From contig CP141145.1 in the NCBI GenBank assembly GCA_035235625.1, forward strand, positions 23,562,563-23,626,562: a stretch of 64,000 nucleotides of DNA. The letters are read 5' to 3'. A program made the translations under genes and the position numbers. The notes under the pieces are model-generated. The model made no database searches. It had not been told where the DNA came from and was given only the letters and a program-made list of their open reading frames with translations. Positions 45,598 to 58,678 of this stretch are shown here, piece by piece (within the stretch, counting starts at the first letter, position 1; the number at the start of each line of letters is the position of its first letter). The DNA is from Saururus chinensis (lineage: Eukaryota > Streptophyta > Magnoliopsida > Piperales > Saururaceae).

Positions 45598-48279
45598 TAT
45601 CATACCTTGGCACCCACCCAACCCGAGCCGAACCCGGTCCAAGGAAGGTCAATGCGCACGGGGGCAATGAAAGATTGAAGGAGCTGAAGACTTAACCCCT
45701 TAAACAGGTGATACAACACAAAGTGGCACACCTAAATACTTTATACAAGAGAAATAAGAAAAATATAAAGGACATCAAATGGGAATTAAGTCCATCAAGT
45801 CATTAAGCCATCTAACATGGCTCAAGTCATAATATTTGAATTGAGTCTAAAGCCACAATGACTAATAAAATATAAGATAGAGTTAACTAGACAAAATATT
45901 CTAACACACGTAGTAAGGCCTCTAGGCATCCATGCCTACTCTAGACCAGCCACCAAATGCCTCTCATAGAGAGGGACCTAGTTGTCTATATGTCGTGCCA
46001 TGCAGTCCCAAAACAGAAAACATAGAGAAAATGGGGTGAGTATAACACTCAGCAAGATTTTGTATTTTTAAAGAATAAATCTAAAATCATTATAAATATC
46101 TCACACACAATCCATGACATATAACACTCATTCATCCTGGGACCATTGCAAAACTTGTGCATATGTCATGAACATCCATCACATACATGTGCTCATAATG
46201 TCATAAACATATATCCTGCCTATCATTCCACATAGCATATCAACATATCATCTTACTCATGACTCATCCTTATTGCATACAACCATCCTGCATAAGAGTG
46301 CATCAATCACACTATCTATAGTATGCAAAATTATTTTCAATCATGAGTACTCATCCTATATGAGAGTGTCTCTAACACACTATCATAATCATGTATAACC
46401 ATAATCAATCATAAGTAATCATCTTGCATGAGAAGTGTCTCTAGCACACTAATATAATCATACATAACCATACTCAATCATAAGTAATCATCCTACATGA
46501 GAAGTGTCTCTAACACACTAACATAATCGTGCATAACCATACTCAAATCATAAGTAATCATCATGCATGAGAAGTGTCTCTAACACATTAACATAATCAT
46601 GCAAGACCTTTCTCGTCCATAAGCATTCACCCTGCATGAAAAGTGTTTCAATCATACTAACATAATCATGCATAAAGAAAAACAGCCCGGCATATTTATC
46701 CAAAGCCTAAGCACTCCTTGCTCACTTCGGACAATCCCCTATTGGAAAGTCTGAAGGAATTACTCAGTTTGGGTAAATTCCCTAGCAAGGAAGATACCCC
46801 ATGGTAAGCCGGTGCACTCAACTACATTAGCCTGGATTCTCATGGTTTAAATCGTCTCAATAGTTTGGTCTCCTTGTAGTATTATCACTCTTCTCAACTA
46901 AGAGAAGAAAATCTATCCTCAAGGGATATAAAACCTCATCCTTTAGGACGTAAAATCGAATTAAAAAACCATTGATCGATTTATCTAGCAATCAACATCA
47001 TCCAATTGCATCCAATCAATTAATCACGACTAATCTCGATTAATATCATTCATAAAACCCTTTTTTTATTATGCATGTAACACGGTACATACGTAAGCAA
47101 CACTACATAAATTCTAATTCATGAGGTGTACTCTCATCAGTCATAAATGCATTATTTCTAATCCACATGTATCAAACAATTACCACAATTAATCCTATAA
47201 GTGTGTGTACATAGTAATAGTGTTCCATTCTAAACATAAATATATGCATTATGAACGAACCATCGTCAAACTAGACACATGTTCTCATAATTTAATCATG
47301 ACTCTTCCTAGCATAAATATATGAAAACCTTGAAGAACATAAGTTCAAGTCAATTACAACTCATGCTAGACTTAGGTAAGCATACTCACCACTACATCTA
47401 AGCTAGACATGGAAATATAATTCACCTATAATTTAGCATGACTTGTAAAAATATACAAGTCCATTTTCATGCTTTAAACTTGCTAGAATCCTAAGTAAGA
47501 CATAGAGAATTACTCAACATAAATTTAGGATAAGAATAATAACATGCTAAAATCCAATAACATATAACTAATTTCATACTTGAACCACATCATAACTTTC
47601 AAGATAATATTTATGTCTTCACAATAGTATATATAAATAAAAATCACTCATCATAACCATAATAATGAGATTTATGAAAAAGAACAAAAATATGAACAAA
47701 AATACTCAAAATGGTAAGTTGTTGTTTGGCCGTCCGATAAACCAGAAGGATGTTCGAACACCTGGCCATTCGATAGGCCTGTAGGGCTGTTCGAACGCCT
47801 ACACAGTAACTCTAGTTCATCTTCAACCTTGCGAACCCAAAACCAAAGCTTTACAAAATTGACATAAACATTCAAATCTACTTCCAACTTCAAGATATTA
47901 AAATATAAACTCAAAAAATGATAGATCTAGTCATTAATCAACTAAAACACAGGGAAATCATTAGAAAAATCAAGCTTTACATAAACCACTATTAAAGCTC
48001 AACATCAAGTAAAACACATAAATCATCCCAAACTTCAAATCTGAAACACATATTCATTTTGGAAGAAGAACTCTTACCTTCAGTGAAGTCTTGGTCCGAA
48101 ATCAACACTTGCATCTCTTCAAATCCCTACCCACAATTAGGGTTTAGTTAATACCTTAATAAATCCAATTATTAAAGCTTAAATCACTTGAAAACTCATA
48201 GATCTAGGGCTTGCTTTGTTCAAAAATGAAAATCCCTCGTTAGAGGTTTGAAATAGAAATTAAAATCAAAAACTTTAGT
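45598..48279 (-). mobile_element. Long LTR, 3'-side part, minus orientation
   Basis: It starts TATCATACCTTGGCACC, a decayed form of the TGTCACACCCTGGCACC start of the LTR at 55569. The order of internal blocks follows the two other copies: GGGGTGAGTATAACACTCAG at 46034, the hairpin array at 46300-46680, GGTAAGCCGGTGCACTC at 46802, ATCTAGGGCTTG at 48201. It is broken at 48279 by the next LTR. No coding sequence. Confidence 0.75.
46300..46680 (-). repeat. Tandem hairpin array, about 62-bp unit, six copies
   Basis: Units run CATCCTGCATGAGAAGTGTC, TCTAACACACTAACATAATC, ATGCATAACCATACTCAATC. GTGT and ACAC flank the loop CTCTAAC (GTTAGAG on the sense strand). Confidence 0.85.
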
Positions 48280-48930
48280 TGTCACGCCCCGGCGATGCCC
48301 GACCCGAGCCGAACCCGGTCCAGGGGCCGGTCAAGCGCATGGGGGCGATGAGGAAAAATTGAGATACGGTTTAGCAGAAGACTTAACCCTAAATACAGGC
48401 GATCTAACAGAATTACGGAGTACACACATTCCTTTGAGCAAGAGTAAATAAGTAGAAAAGAAAGAGAGTCGCTTAATTCAAAATAAATGACTAGTCTCAA
48501 ACCCACATGCTTAGACAACCATAGCCTACTCCGGCTCTAAAATAGGTCTTACGTAATACAACTGTATAAAGTAACATAAATCCAACAGAGAACCATACAC
48601 AAAGGTTCTAAACATAAAACATAAACCAAGGAAAATAAGTCACATAAGAGTCTCTACGATCACATCCAAATCGTCTTCGATCTTTTCCTCAAAGAGGAGA
48701 TCCTGTCTGTCTGCGTGTCACACCACGCAGCCCCAAAACAAAACACAATAAAGAGGGGTGAGTTTAACAAAACTCAGTAATGGTTTTTAATATAACTATC
48801 ATCATCGGAAATACGATAGCATAGCAATAAAATCATTCAGATCAAAGATTGACAAGATGTATCATTTTCTGATCACACATACACATCACCTAAACCTGCA
48901 TCATAGTGTATATTCCACATAGTGTCATTC

Positions 48931-49375
48931 ACATCATATCAACCTGCATGAAATGTATCTCTAACATACATATCCAACCATGCATCACATCATATCAACC
49001 TGCATGAAATGTATCTCTAACATACATATCCAATTATGCGTCACATCATATCAACCTGCATGAAATGTATCTCTAACATACATATCCAATCATGCCTCAC
49101 ATCATATCAACCTGCATAAAATGTATCTCTAACATACATATCCAATCATGCATCACATCATATCAACCTGCATGAAATGTATCTCTAACATACATATCTA
49201 ATCATGCGTCACATCATATCAACCTGCATGAAATGTATCTCTAACATACATATCCAATCATGCCTCACATCATATCAACCTGTATAAAATGTATCTCTAA
49301 CATATATATCCAATCATGCGTCACATCATATCAACTTACATGAAATGTATCTCTAACATACATATCCAATCATGC
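48931..49375 (-). repeat. Tandem hairpin array, 56-bp unit, eight copies
   Basis: The unit is ACATCATATCAACCTGCATG, AAATGTATCTCTAACATACA, TATCCAATCATGCGTC. The period of 56 is exact between the first copies (48931, 48987, 49043). Each unit has ATGTAT, a CTCTAAC loop and ATACAT. Confidence 0.92.
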
Positions 49376-49529
49376 ATCAACATTCTCATTCATCATGCAT
49401 GTATAAGTGTCACACACACACTAGTCCAACATGCAAGTCCATACACATAGAGAATAAACCTGCTTTTCAAGGCCAGAGCCCTCGAGCAAACACTTATCAA
49501 ATAAACATGCTCCTCAAGGCCAAAGCCTT

Positions 49530-49770
49530 CGAACAACTCCTACTTATCAAGACTGAAGTCTCAAGCAACTCATTTTTATCAAGACACGAAGTCTCAAGCA
49601 ACTCCTGCTTATCAAGACCGAAGTCCCAAGCAACTCCTGCTTATCAAGATCGAAGTCTCAAGCAACTCCTGCTTATCAAGACACGAAGTCTCAAGCAACT
49701 CCTGCTTATCAAGACACGAAGTCTCAAGCAACTCCTGCTTATCAAGACCGAAGTCCCAAGCAACAATACC
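49530..49770 (+). repeat. 33-bp tandem array keeping an open frame
   Basis: About seven units of AAGACACGAAGTCTCAAGCA then ACTCCTGCTTATC. As 33 is a multiple of three, a 134-residue frame stays open on plus (LKQLLLIKT repeats) and another on minus. It lies inside an LTR on its antisense strand, so real coding is doubtful. Confidence 0.85.
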
Positions 49771-51790
49771 TGGTAAGCCGGTGCACTCGGACAAACCAAC
49801 TAGATTCTCAGGGTCCAGATAATCATAATAATCTCAATCCACAAGACAAGTATACAACTCGTCCCTACATAACTCCATTTAACTAGACTCAACCCAGGGA
49901 GTGCACATGTTCCACACAGGAACTCAAATCGAAAACATGTCCTTTCGGACCAACCAAGTTTCGATTAATTCACCGAGCGATTAATCTGGCAAGCAATCTC
50001 AACCATTGCATACAACCGATCAATTCCAATTAACCAACGGTAAAACCTCATTCATGAAGTCCGATCCATGATGCATGATGTCATGATATTAAACCAAACA
50101 TAAACCATGAATTCCATTTAATTAGACTCAACCCGACTCGGAGTGTGCACGTAAAAATACCTCTATGTCGACTCTAGTCCTCATGTCCCATACCATGAGT
50201 ATTCATGACGCCATAGAAGCAAATTTAACTAAGCAGTAGCGCAACGAACCTTGGAGCTATCCATCGACATAATGCGTCCCAGACCACAAGTGTCTAATGG
50301 TTTCTCCTTGGCTGTTCCACACAACCGATCAAATTCGATTAACCTCGATAAAGCCTCAATTGGAAATTCATTTTCATGATGCATGCAACATGGTACATAC
50401 GTGGGCAAGGCATGCATGAATCCTAATTCATGATAAGTGCTCTCATCAACCCCTAATGCATCATTCATAATTATAATATCAAACCTCATCATCATCATTA
50501 AACCCCACATGTGTGTGTGCACATAGTAGAAGCACTTCACTCAATGTATATCAACATACTTGTAATTAACTCGCCATCACACTACACATGTGCATTAACA
50601 TTTAATCATGAATTCCAGCGGAAAATCATAGGAGAAGAATAATTAAAAATCATAACTCAAATCAAAGCTTAACCACAAGCTAAACACATATAAGATCATT
50701 CACTTCATCCTTGAGCCATGTCATTTACTAACATTCACATATCAATTAACCACATCTTATCATGACATATCAGTCCATTAGTATGTTGTAGCTCTACTAA
50801 AAATACACCTAACCATAGAGAATCAACCATTCTTAACTTCAAGATGGTAATTTCAACATCATATAACCAACCACAAGCCATTCCACATAACTTTAAATAT
50901 ATATACCACAACTTCTAACATCAATAGAATGCTCATTCCACATAAACATAAAAATGATATTTTGAAGTAGATATGTCAAAATAAGCAATATACATAAAAT
51001 GGTCAAATTCTGCAGTGTAGCAGTTCGAATGCCCTGTAGGATCGTTCGATCGACTAAACAGGAAAAATGCCAAAACTGTAGTGTTTTCGTTCGAACGCCC
51101 TGCATGGTCGTTCGAACGCCAACAAGGTAGATTCGACCTTCTTCTTTATTTCGCATTTTTAAACTGAAACTCCATTTATAAAACTCAAAATCACCATCTA
51201 ACAACCTAAATGCCATTAAAAGTCCACCATAACTCCTAAATTGCTAATCCACATCATAACAAGATAAAACCTATGAAATCGGGATTAAAGATTATCATTT
51301 ACTAATCATGTCATTAAAGTACTAAATCAAGTAATTCCATTCAAAATAAACTACAAAATCAAGAGTTTTACCATAGGAAGACTGAAATTTCGAAAGTCCA
51401 TTACCTTATCCCTTGATTAGGCTTAGATTTGATGGTTACCCTTCTTGAAAACCTTACAAAGACATAGAGTTTGAATTAAACTCTATTAAAACCGATTTAA
51501 CAAAGACAACCCTAATTAAAATCTTAGATCTAGGGCTTGTTGAACATAAAAATCGGATTTTGAGAGCTAGGGTTTGTAGTAAAAATGCAAATAAGTAGTT
51601 TTGATGTTTAAAAATGAATCAAAACCAAGGGGAAATGGTAGATTTAGAAGAGATTAAGAGAAAAGCTAGGATTTGGCGCTTAATTAGAATGAGCTTACTT
51701 TAAACACCTTCTAATCCGAGCCTAATTGGGGATTAGGCCTGACCTCTCCTTCTCAGCCTATTCCCAAAATGGAAATGGCTCAGGTTTGGC

Positions 51791-51798
51791 CTTTTATA
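51791..51798 (-). promoter_or_regulatory. TATA box of the 48280 LTR
   Basis: TATAAAAG on minus. The surrounding GGCCTTTTATAGTAGGGTT resembles CCTTTTATAAGAAGGGTT at the same place in the LTR ending at 59100. Confidence 0.55.
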
Positions 51799-52489
51799 GT
51801 AGGGTTTGGGTTGTGTAAGGGTAAATTGTGGGGTATGAATAGAAAAATAGGCTAAAGATGGGTAATTTAGCTATTTGAGCACTAATAAAGCCTGAAAAAA
51901 TTATGAAAATTTTTATAAGGGCTTGTGTTGATGTCTGGGTAAATTTGACACAAAAACCCAAAATTTAACGGTGGGGCCCACAGGGGTCCCTCCAAACCCT
52001 AATTTTTGAAAAAATAGTAAAAATTTAGAAAAATCTCAAAAATTCACATTTGATTCAAAATCACTTAAAACCACTAATTAAAAAATTTATTTTGATTAAA
52101 ACCATCATAAATACCATTTATTTACGAACCCACCGAATAAATCAAAAAACGTGTTAACCTCATGATAACCAAGAGCGGCACACTCTGAGTGCGAGAGTCT
52201 TCTCGTTCCTCTACGTGCTATGGAACTTTAGTGCTCCGTTGCGCATAGGCAAGAACTGGCCTAATTATATAACTAATTCGGACCGGCCAATGTTACCTTG
52301 CCGTTGGTTGCCTACGTACATATCAGATAACATCCACGATGTTACTCCGATACGATCAGATCCGGACGTAGTTCTGCCTATTGGCTACTACATACAACCT
52401 TCATACCAAAAACACATATGTATAAAATACATATCTCCAAATATTTAATCAGAGTTATACAAAAACTCGATACAACACCGGCAACACAT

Positions 52490-52960
52490 AGCTCGCTCTA
52501 TCATAGAGATGAGCACCACACGACCACCACAACATTCCTCACTCTATCCTAGAGCAAGACCATCACATTCACATGTCTCGCTCCATCACTGAGCCGAGAT
52601 CACATGCATCACACGTCTCGCTTTATCACTTAGCCGAGACCGCACACATCACACGTCTTGCTCCATCATAGAGTGAGATAGAAAACAATCATAGGTCTCG
52701 CTCTATCACTGAGCCGAGACCGAACACACACACAACACGTTTCTCTCTAACTCAGAGCGAGATGACACACATCATGTCATATAAACATAACATATCATAA
52801 TATAAACACACACACAACATGTCTCTCTCTAATCTAGAGCAAGACGGCACACATGCATCATGGCATATAAGCATAACATACCATAATATAAACATACGCA
52901 CAACCCGTCTCTCTCTAACCCAAAGCGAGACGGCACACATCATGGCATATAAGCACATAT
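52490..52960 (-). repeat. Tandem array of about 55-bp hairpin units
   Basis: Units CACGTCTCGCTCTATCACTG, AGCCGAGACCGCACACATCA. GTCTCGCTC pairs with GAGCCGAGAC (one bulge) around a short loop. Later units change to TCTCTCTAACTCAGAGCGAGA, where both arms changed together. Confidence 0.8.
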
Positions 52961-53079
52961 CATAGCATATAAGCATAACAAGTATATGGACCATAGCATA
53001 GCATACATCATAACTAGCACATGTCATTCTATAATTAAAATAGGAGGTAAGAAACTTTTACTCCCTTGATGTCTGACGA

Positions 53080-53460
53080 GGTAGCGGTATTCGGGATGCT
53101 CATTTTTGGGCGTCCTCCCCTTTAGATCTGGAGACAGCGGATAGAGCCTCCTCTAGCCTCCATACGTTCATCGCCAACTCTCCCCTTTCCCGGAGACTTC
53201 TTGTTTTTTGCGCCCGTGGGCAGTGGATACAACCTCCCCTACTCGGGGTGTTCCTCACACATCGTGGCCCTTCGGTGGAGAATGAAGCCTCCCTTACTTC
53301 GGGCTACTTCTCTTGATTTGGCCCGGTAATGGAGGACGAAGCCTCCTCTCTCACTGGGCCATCTCTCTCTCTCACTCTCACTCACTCTCGGGGTAGGAGG
53401 GTGGCAGACAGAGCCTCCTCTTGCCTCGGGTTGTTCCTCCCTTATAGGAGTGCTAACTAG
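53080..53460 (-). repeat. Imperfect array of about 60-65-bp units, CT-rich
   Basis: Recurring phrases: GTGGATACAACCTCCCCTAC, GAAGCCTCCCTTACTTCGGG, GACGAAGCCTCCTCTCTCAC. It resembles in reverse complement the arrays at 23280-23580 and 44500-44680, so the array type is shared by the subfamily. Confidence 0.7.
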
Positions 53461-54138
53461 AGGAATGGACTATGCTATTGCGTAGATCACCCTCGAATTA
53501 GCTAGGAATGCCTCAAGAACCACTCGAATCAGACTTAAAATGAGTGAGAAATGAAGAACATAAGTTTCTGAACGTGAGAGAGGAATGGGAAAACGTGGGA
53601 GAGAATTCTCCCTTTTTTCTTCTAGATGACGTACGTGCTATTTATAGAAAAACTGGAGAGATGTGAGGCTGACATGTGTCAACCCTATCCGCTTCGTCAG
53701 CAACCCTATCCACTTGCATCATCAATCCTATCCTCTTCGTCAGCAATCCTATCCGCTTCATCAGCAATCCTATCCAGAAAGATATTATTTTATTCAAATA
53801 ATATCCTGACTTCAAAACACGATAACTTCCAACCTCGACGTTGTAATCTCACGCTCTTAATACCGATGGACTCATGTCAACGAGCCATTCGAAATAAGAC
53901 CACACATGGGTAAGTTATCCCACACTTTTCGAGCAGGCCCCGCCCATGTGGCACGCTTCCCGAGGCCATAGCTTTCTCTCCCGACCTCCGTTTTGCGTGT
54001 TCTTTGATTTGCTATGCTCGTCACTCCGAGCTCTACCTAGATATGGGGATTTCACCTAATGAAACCCCCTAATACTGATATCAAATTACTAAATTACCCT
54101 TAACCCACCCGGGTTAAGCGTAATCGGAAAACGGGTCA

Positions 54139-54536
54139 TTACTGGTCTTATCTCAGGTCAGGTAGGGTCCAAGAAAAAAAAACCTGGGTAAATCTCAGGT
54201 CAGGTTGGGTCTAGCATGTGAAAACCCAATAACCAACCCAACTCAAGTTCCTAATTAACTTATAAAATCATATTTAACCCAAGTTATATAAATTTTTATA
54301 AATAGAACAAACTCAATATAGTATCAAATTGGTTTGAATTATTAGAACCGACTTGACCCAAGATAGAATCTAGGTTCTTATTTATGTTCTCAGGTTTTTC
54401 AATTCTCATTTCTGATTGAATCGGGTCTAAGAATTTCAATTCTTATCTCGGGTTGGGTTAGATCCAAGGAACTCGGTTCCTATCTTAGGTCGAGTTGGGT
54501 CCTGTAAAACCTGACTCGAGATGCAACCCTACAAAA
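54139..54536. mobile_element. Decayed hAT-like element
   Basis: The right end, in reverse complement, is TAGGGTTGCATCTCGAGTC, like the hAT element at 16884. The interior has CTCAGGTCAGGT and GGGTCC repeats of the same kind. A clear left end and target duplication are missing. Confidence 0.45.
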
Positions 54537-55568
54537 GAGTTATGTGAGACTCATGGGTCCCACTTTAAATAAGCCAAATTTAAAATATAAAGGCTAAGTA
54601 AAACCCCATAGTTTCACATTAAATTAGTCATCAAATCAAAATTACAAAAGGTTTAATGAAACCCTCATGGGCCCCACATTAAATTAGCCATCAAATCAAA
54701 ATTACAAAAGGTTAAGTGAAACCCCCATGGATCTCATATCAAATTAGCTATTTAATCAAAATTATAAAAGGCTAAGTGAGACCTTTGCGGATCCCACATC
54801 AAATTAGCCAAATTAAAAGTATGAGACATCTTTTGGGCCCCACACAAAAAATTAGCTTTAAAAGAAATCCTAAAGTCTAAGTGATGATTTTTGGGACCCA
54901 ACTCTAAATGATGAGTTATAAAAGTAAAAAAAGGTAAAGGAAAATAATAACAAAAAAAGGCACATGGTACATTAGAGGAAACAAGGAAGATGGATTAGTC
55001 AAATCTCAGGATAACAGCTCTTTCAATTAAGCAATGCTTTTGGCCACCAACTCCTCTACAGATACCTCTAACGTTGTGTGCTTGCCATCAAATATCATAA
55101 ATTATGAGGTAGGGGACTTTGAACTTGTAATTTTATGATAGTATGCTTTAATGTGTAGCAGCATGCAAGGATTGCATGATTTAATGCTTTGGGTATTATG
55201 TGATTATCTAAATGCATGATGTAAGAGTGAAAGATGATAAATGATGGTATGCTTGAAAATGTCATGCATGTAAGCTACGAGTAAATTTGAGGTATGTGGA
55301 ATATGTGTGCTAGTGATAGCTAGCGAGTATGTTAGTAAGTGATGTGTTGAATTCAGTATGTGATGCATAAGTAAGATGAATATGTGCATGTGTGTGGGGC
55401 AGATGCATGTGTGATGTACAGTGAATGGTGTCATAACTTCTGTATGGATTTAGATGTGGATTTGTTGCCATATGATGGAGGGTGGAAGATGTAAGTTTGA
55501 TGGGCGAGGATTAGAGTGGATGAGTTTGTCTTGGATTGGATTATACGTTAGGGGGTCAATAAGTAAGT
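54537..55568 (+). mobile_element. Long LTR, plus orientation, part before the nested LTR
   Basis: 54540-54860 holds about five units of a 62-65-bp repeat (CCCACATTAAATTAGCCATC, AAATCAAAATTACAAAAGGT, TAAGTGAAACCC). 55100-55125 has GAGGTAGGGGACTTTGAAC, a motif also present near 17710, 30250 and 44710. 55290-55340 has one unit of the GCTAGTGATAGCTAGC repeat. The element continues at 59101. Confidence 0.65.
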
Positions 55569-56309
55569 TGTCACACCCTGGCACCGCCCGACTTGAGCTG
55601 AACTCGGTCCAAGGGCCGGTCTAGCGAGCAGGGGAGACGGAATTGAAAGACGTTAACGAATAGCGGAAGACTTGCCCCTCCTACTGGCGGTTTAACTAGC
55701 AGAGTTACGCACCACATAACCTTTGAGTAAGAGTAATAAGTAGAATAAAAGAGAACTTTAACTTTGCACTAATCCATAAGTCTTATACTCACATGATTAT
55801 AATCCTGAGCCAACACACATAACTCGAATAAAGGTCTCAAACAGATCTAAAAGCATAATACAAACATAAGTCTGAACACAAGAAACACCATACATGATGT
55901 TCTATCATCACAACAGAGTAAATAAAAAAAACATAATAAAGTCTAAAAGCATCCACGCTTACTCCCATGCCCTCTCCGACCATTCCTCAGACAGAGGGTC
56001 CTGCCCGACTGCATGTCGAACCATACAGCCCCAAAACAAAAAACACATAAAATGGGGTGAGTAAAACTCAGTAAGGTTTTGAATATAGCAACAATAATTA
56101 GAAAACCTTCACGGCATGGCAATATAACAATTCATAATTGACATAATATACATTTTTCTGATCATTCTCTTGCTAAACCTCTATTTATCCATAGACATAA
56201 GAAAACTAGCATACATATGACACACCTATCAAAGTCAAGGAATAAATAATCATAATAACTTAGCATCCATCATGCATAAGTAATGATTTTCATCTAATAA
56301 AATCAAGCA

Positions 56310-56570
56310 TAATATCACCATAAACCGCATGAGAAATGTCTTTCACACACTCTGATCATATGACCATATCACATAAACCTGCATAATAGTATCTCATTCA
56401 CACCATTTAGATCATGCATTCATATCACATAAACCTGCATAATAGTCTCAATTACACGATTTAGATCATATATTCATATCACATCAACCTGCATGATAGT
56501 GTATCTAGCACATAATTCAGATCATGCATTCATATAATTCTCATACATTCCATAGCTCATTCACCTGCAC
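56310..56570 (-). repeat. Tandem hairpin array, about 60-bp unit, four to five copies
   Basis: Units CATATCACATAAACCTGCAT, AATAGTGTATCTAGCACATA, ATTCAGATCATGCATT. They are weaker than at 48931 but keep the CCTGCAT and TATCTAGCA(C) elements. Confidence 0.7.
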
Positions 56571-58670
56571 AATAAGTGTCTAAACCACACTTCATCGAGA
56601 TCATGCATAATAAATCACATCCACATATGTCACATAATCTCAAATATCCCTACACAACCTGTGCAATTTGGGCATAATATTATCACATACACATGCATTT
56701 TCATCAAATGGTGAATGTCTCCATTAAGGAGAGGAATACAATCATATCACCCATGCTGGACGTAGTCTGATTTCCTATCCAGAAACCTAGGACATTGCCC
56801 ACTCTGGACACGGTCTGAATTCCATACGGAAAACTAGGGTATAGGGGTAGTCAGCCCCTCTGCTTGTTCTAGACAATCCACATGGGAAGTCCGAATTAAC
56901 TAGAGCAGGTTTGCTCGCTCTGGATAGTCCGGACCAAGGATGTCCAAATTAACTAGAGCAATGTGTTCGCTCTGGAATCTCAGCGGTGGAAGAGTCCAAA
57001 TTAACTAGAAAATGTGGTAGCTGGTGCACTGAGGCCTACCACACTGGATTCTCATGGTCTATGTTTGACTGTCTCAATAAATAAATCTCAACCGCATTAA
57101 TAATTTAGATCGACTCAACCTAGGGAGTATCCATATTCCACATAAGAACTCAAATTGAAATCATGTCCTTTCGGACAAACCAAGTTTCGATTAAGCCAAC
57201 GATTGATTAATTCAGCACACAATCTCACAGCATTGCATACATTTGATCAACCATGGCAAATCATCGGTAAAAATCTCTTTCATGAAATCCACTCATGATG
57301 AGTGCAACATGATGCATACATGAGCATACTCTACGTGAATTCCAACACATGGAATGTGCTCCCATTAGTCCCCTCATGCATTATAATCGAATAATAAATA
57401 ACCATGATTTCATAGTAAATTCCCCACATGTGTGTGTTCATGCATTTTCCTATTCATATGACCAATGCTTTGATATAAGCTCATAAGGCAAAACACGTAT
57501 GCTTAAACATATTTAAATCATGATTACCAACTAAAATCTAGGGTAAAATCCACCATAAACCATAAATCCGTTCATGTGAAATCAAATGTTTAACTCCTAC
57601 AAGCATGATTAGTCTACACATGAAACTATAACATAATAACATCATTCACCCACAATCCATTCTTGTTATATGTTAACACATCTTATCATTTACCATGTAA
57701 TATCCCTGCTAGAAACATGCTCCAATCATAAGAATCCTATCATCCATAAACTTAAGATAATTCAATGTTAACATGCATAACTATCAACATATAATTCCAC
57801 ACAACAAGTACTTAAACATACTCCAAAAATCTCCATCACGAATTATACACCCTTCTAGTAGCTTAATTCCAACATAAAATACTCCCCATAAATGTTAGAA
57901 TCATCCATTGGAGTAAAAATACCAAAGTGAGAATCAAAATCCAAAAATGGTATAACTGCCATATAGCCGATTGATTGGCTTGGCAGGCCGTTCGATCGCT
58001 TGGCAGGCCATTCGATCGGCCCGATCGATTGCCAACACACAGTTCAAGCCTTCTTCCTTTCGAAATTCAAAACCGAAACACCATTAAAGAACCTTAAAAC
58101 ATTCATCCCAAGCCTCATAAACCATTAAAATTCAATCAAACATTCCAGAAAGCTAATTGAACCCATTCTAAGGTAAAACCCTAAGAAATTAAGGCAAAAG
58201 ATTAACATTTCATAAATCTACAATTAAAGCCCTAATAAAAAAACCCATAAAAATCAAGATTTTCACCATAACAAGGTTGAGATTTGAAAACCCATTATCT
58301 CTCAACTTTATTTGTGTCAGATTAACCCTTCAATCACCTCTGAAAACTTCCAAAAGCAAGATTTTTATGTTAAAACACACTTAAACTCGATTTAGACTTG
58401 AAAATTATAAAGCAAACCCTAGATTTAGAGCTTAGAAGACATAAAAACAAAAATTTGAAAGTTAGGGTTTGAAATAGAGAAGTAAAACAATGATTTAATG
58501 CTTTCAAAATGGATTGAATCAACGGGGGAAGACAAAATTAAGGGGATTTTAAGAAAAACCCTAACCTCACCTCTAATCCTTTTCTTTTTGGGCCTGGGCC
58601 TAATTGGGGATTTATCTCCAAATCTCCTGGCTTAGCCTATTCCCAATTTGAAAATGGCTTAGCCCATTTC

Positions 58671-58678
58671 CTTTTATA
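58671..58678 (-). promoter_or_regulatory. TATA box of the 55569-59100 LTR
   Basis: TATAAAAG on minus, 425 bp from the LTR 5' end, in a context conserved with 51791. Confidence 0.55.

Larger units (their letters stand above)
48280..52151 (-). mobile_element. Long LTR nested in the preceding LTR
   Basis: It starts TGTCACGCCCCGGCG at 48280; 48280-50500 matches window positions 1588-1 in inverted order. It has GGGGTGAGTTTAAC...ACTCAG at 48755, a 56-bp hairpin array (48931-49375), a 33-bp array (49530-49770), GGTAAGCCGGTGCACTCGG at 49777, and a TATA box at 51791-51798 on minus. The right limit is set by analogy, where a new TGTTAACC start appears at 52152; a matching target duplication (TTAGT before 48280) was not found. 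Open frames such as 50229-50540 follow the LTR and are not recognisable genes. Confidence 0.75.
52152..54138 (-). mobile_element. Long LTR of the 16383 subfamily, minus orientation
   Basis: The reverse complement of 53850-53910 reads CCATGTGTGGTCTTATTTCG and on through GAGTCCAT, nearly as at 16630-16670. The right end AACGGGTCATTAC corresponds to the GTAATGACCC start of the subfamily. TATAAATA lies at 53639-53646. Two arrays fill the rest (52490-52960 and 53080-53460). Limits are by similarity; no convincing target duplication was found. 52360 shares GATCCGGACGTAGTTCTGCC with the 26322 LTR. Confidence 0.65.

Noticed and set aside
48931..49375. CRISPR-like regular repeat
   Set aside because: Units are contiguous without unique spacers and lie in a plant LTR; it is a simple tandem array.
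50229..50540. Minus-strand open frame of 103 codons
   Set aside because: Lies inside an LTR and is matched by non-open sequence at the start of the window; low complexity at the N-terminus.
50771..50782. Possible right end of the 48280 LTR at a CA followed by TTAGT
   Set aside because: Sequence similarity to the complete LTR at 55569 continues through this point up to about 52150, so the match to the left flank is probably chance.
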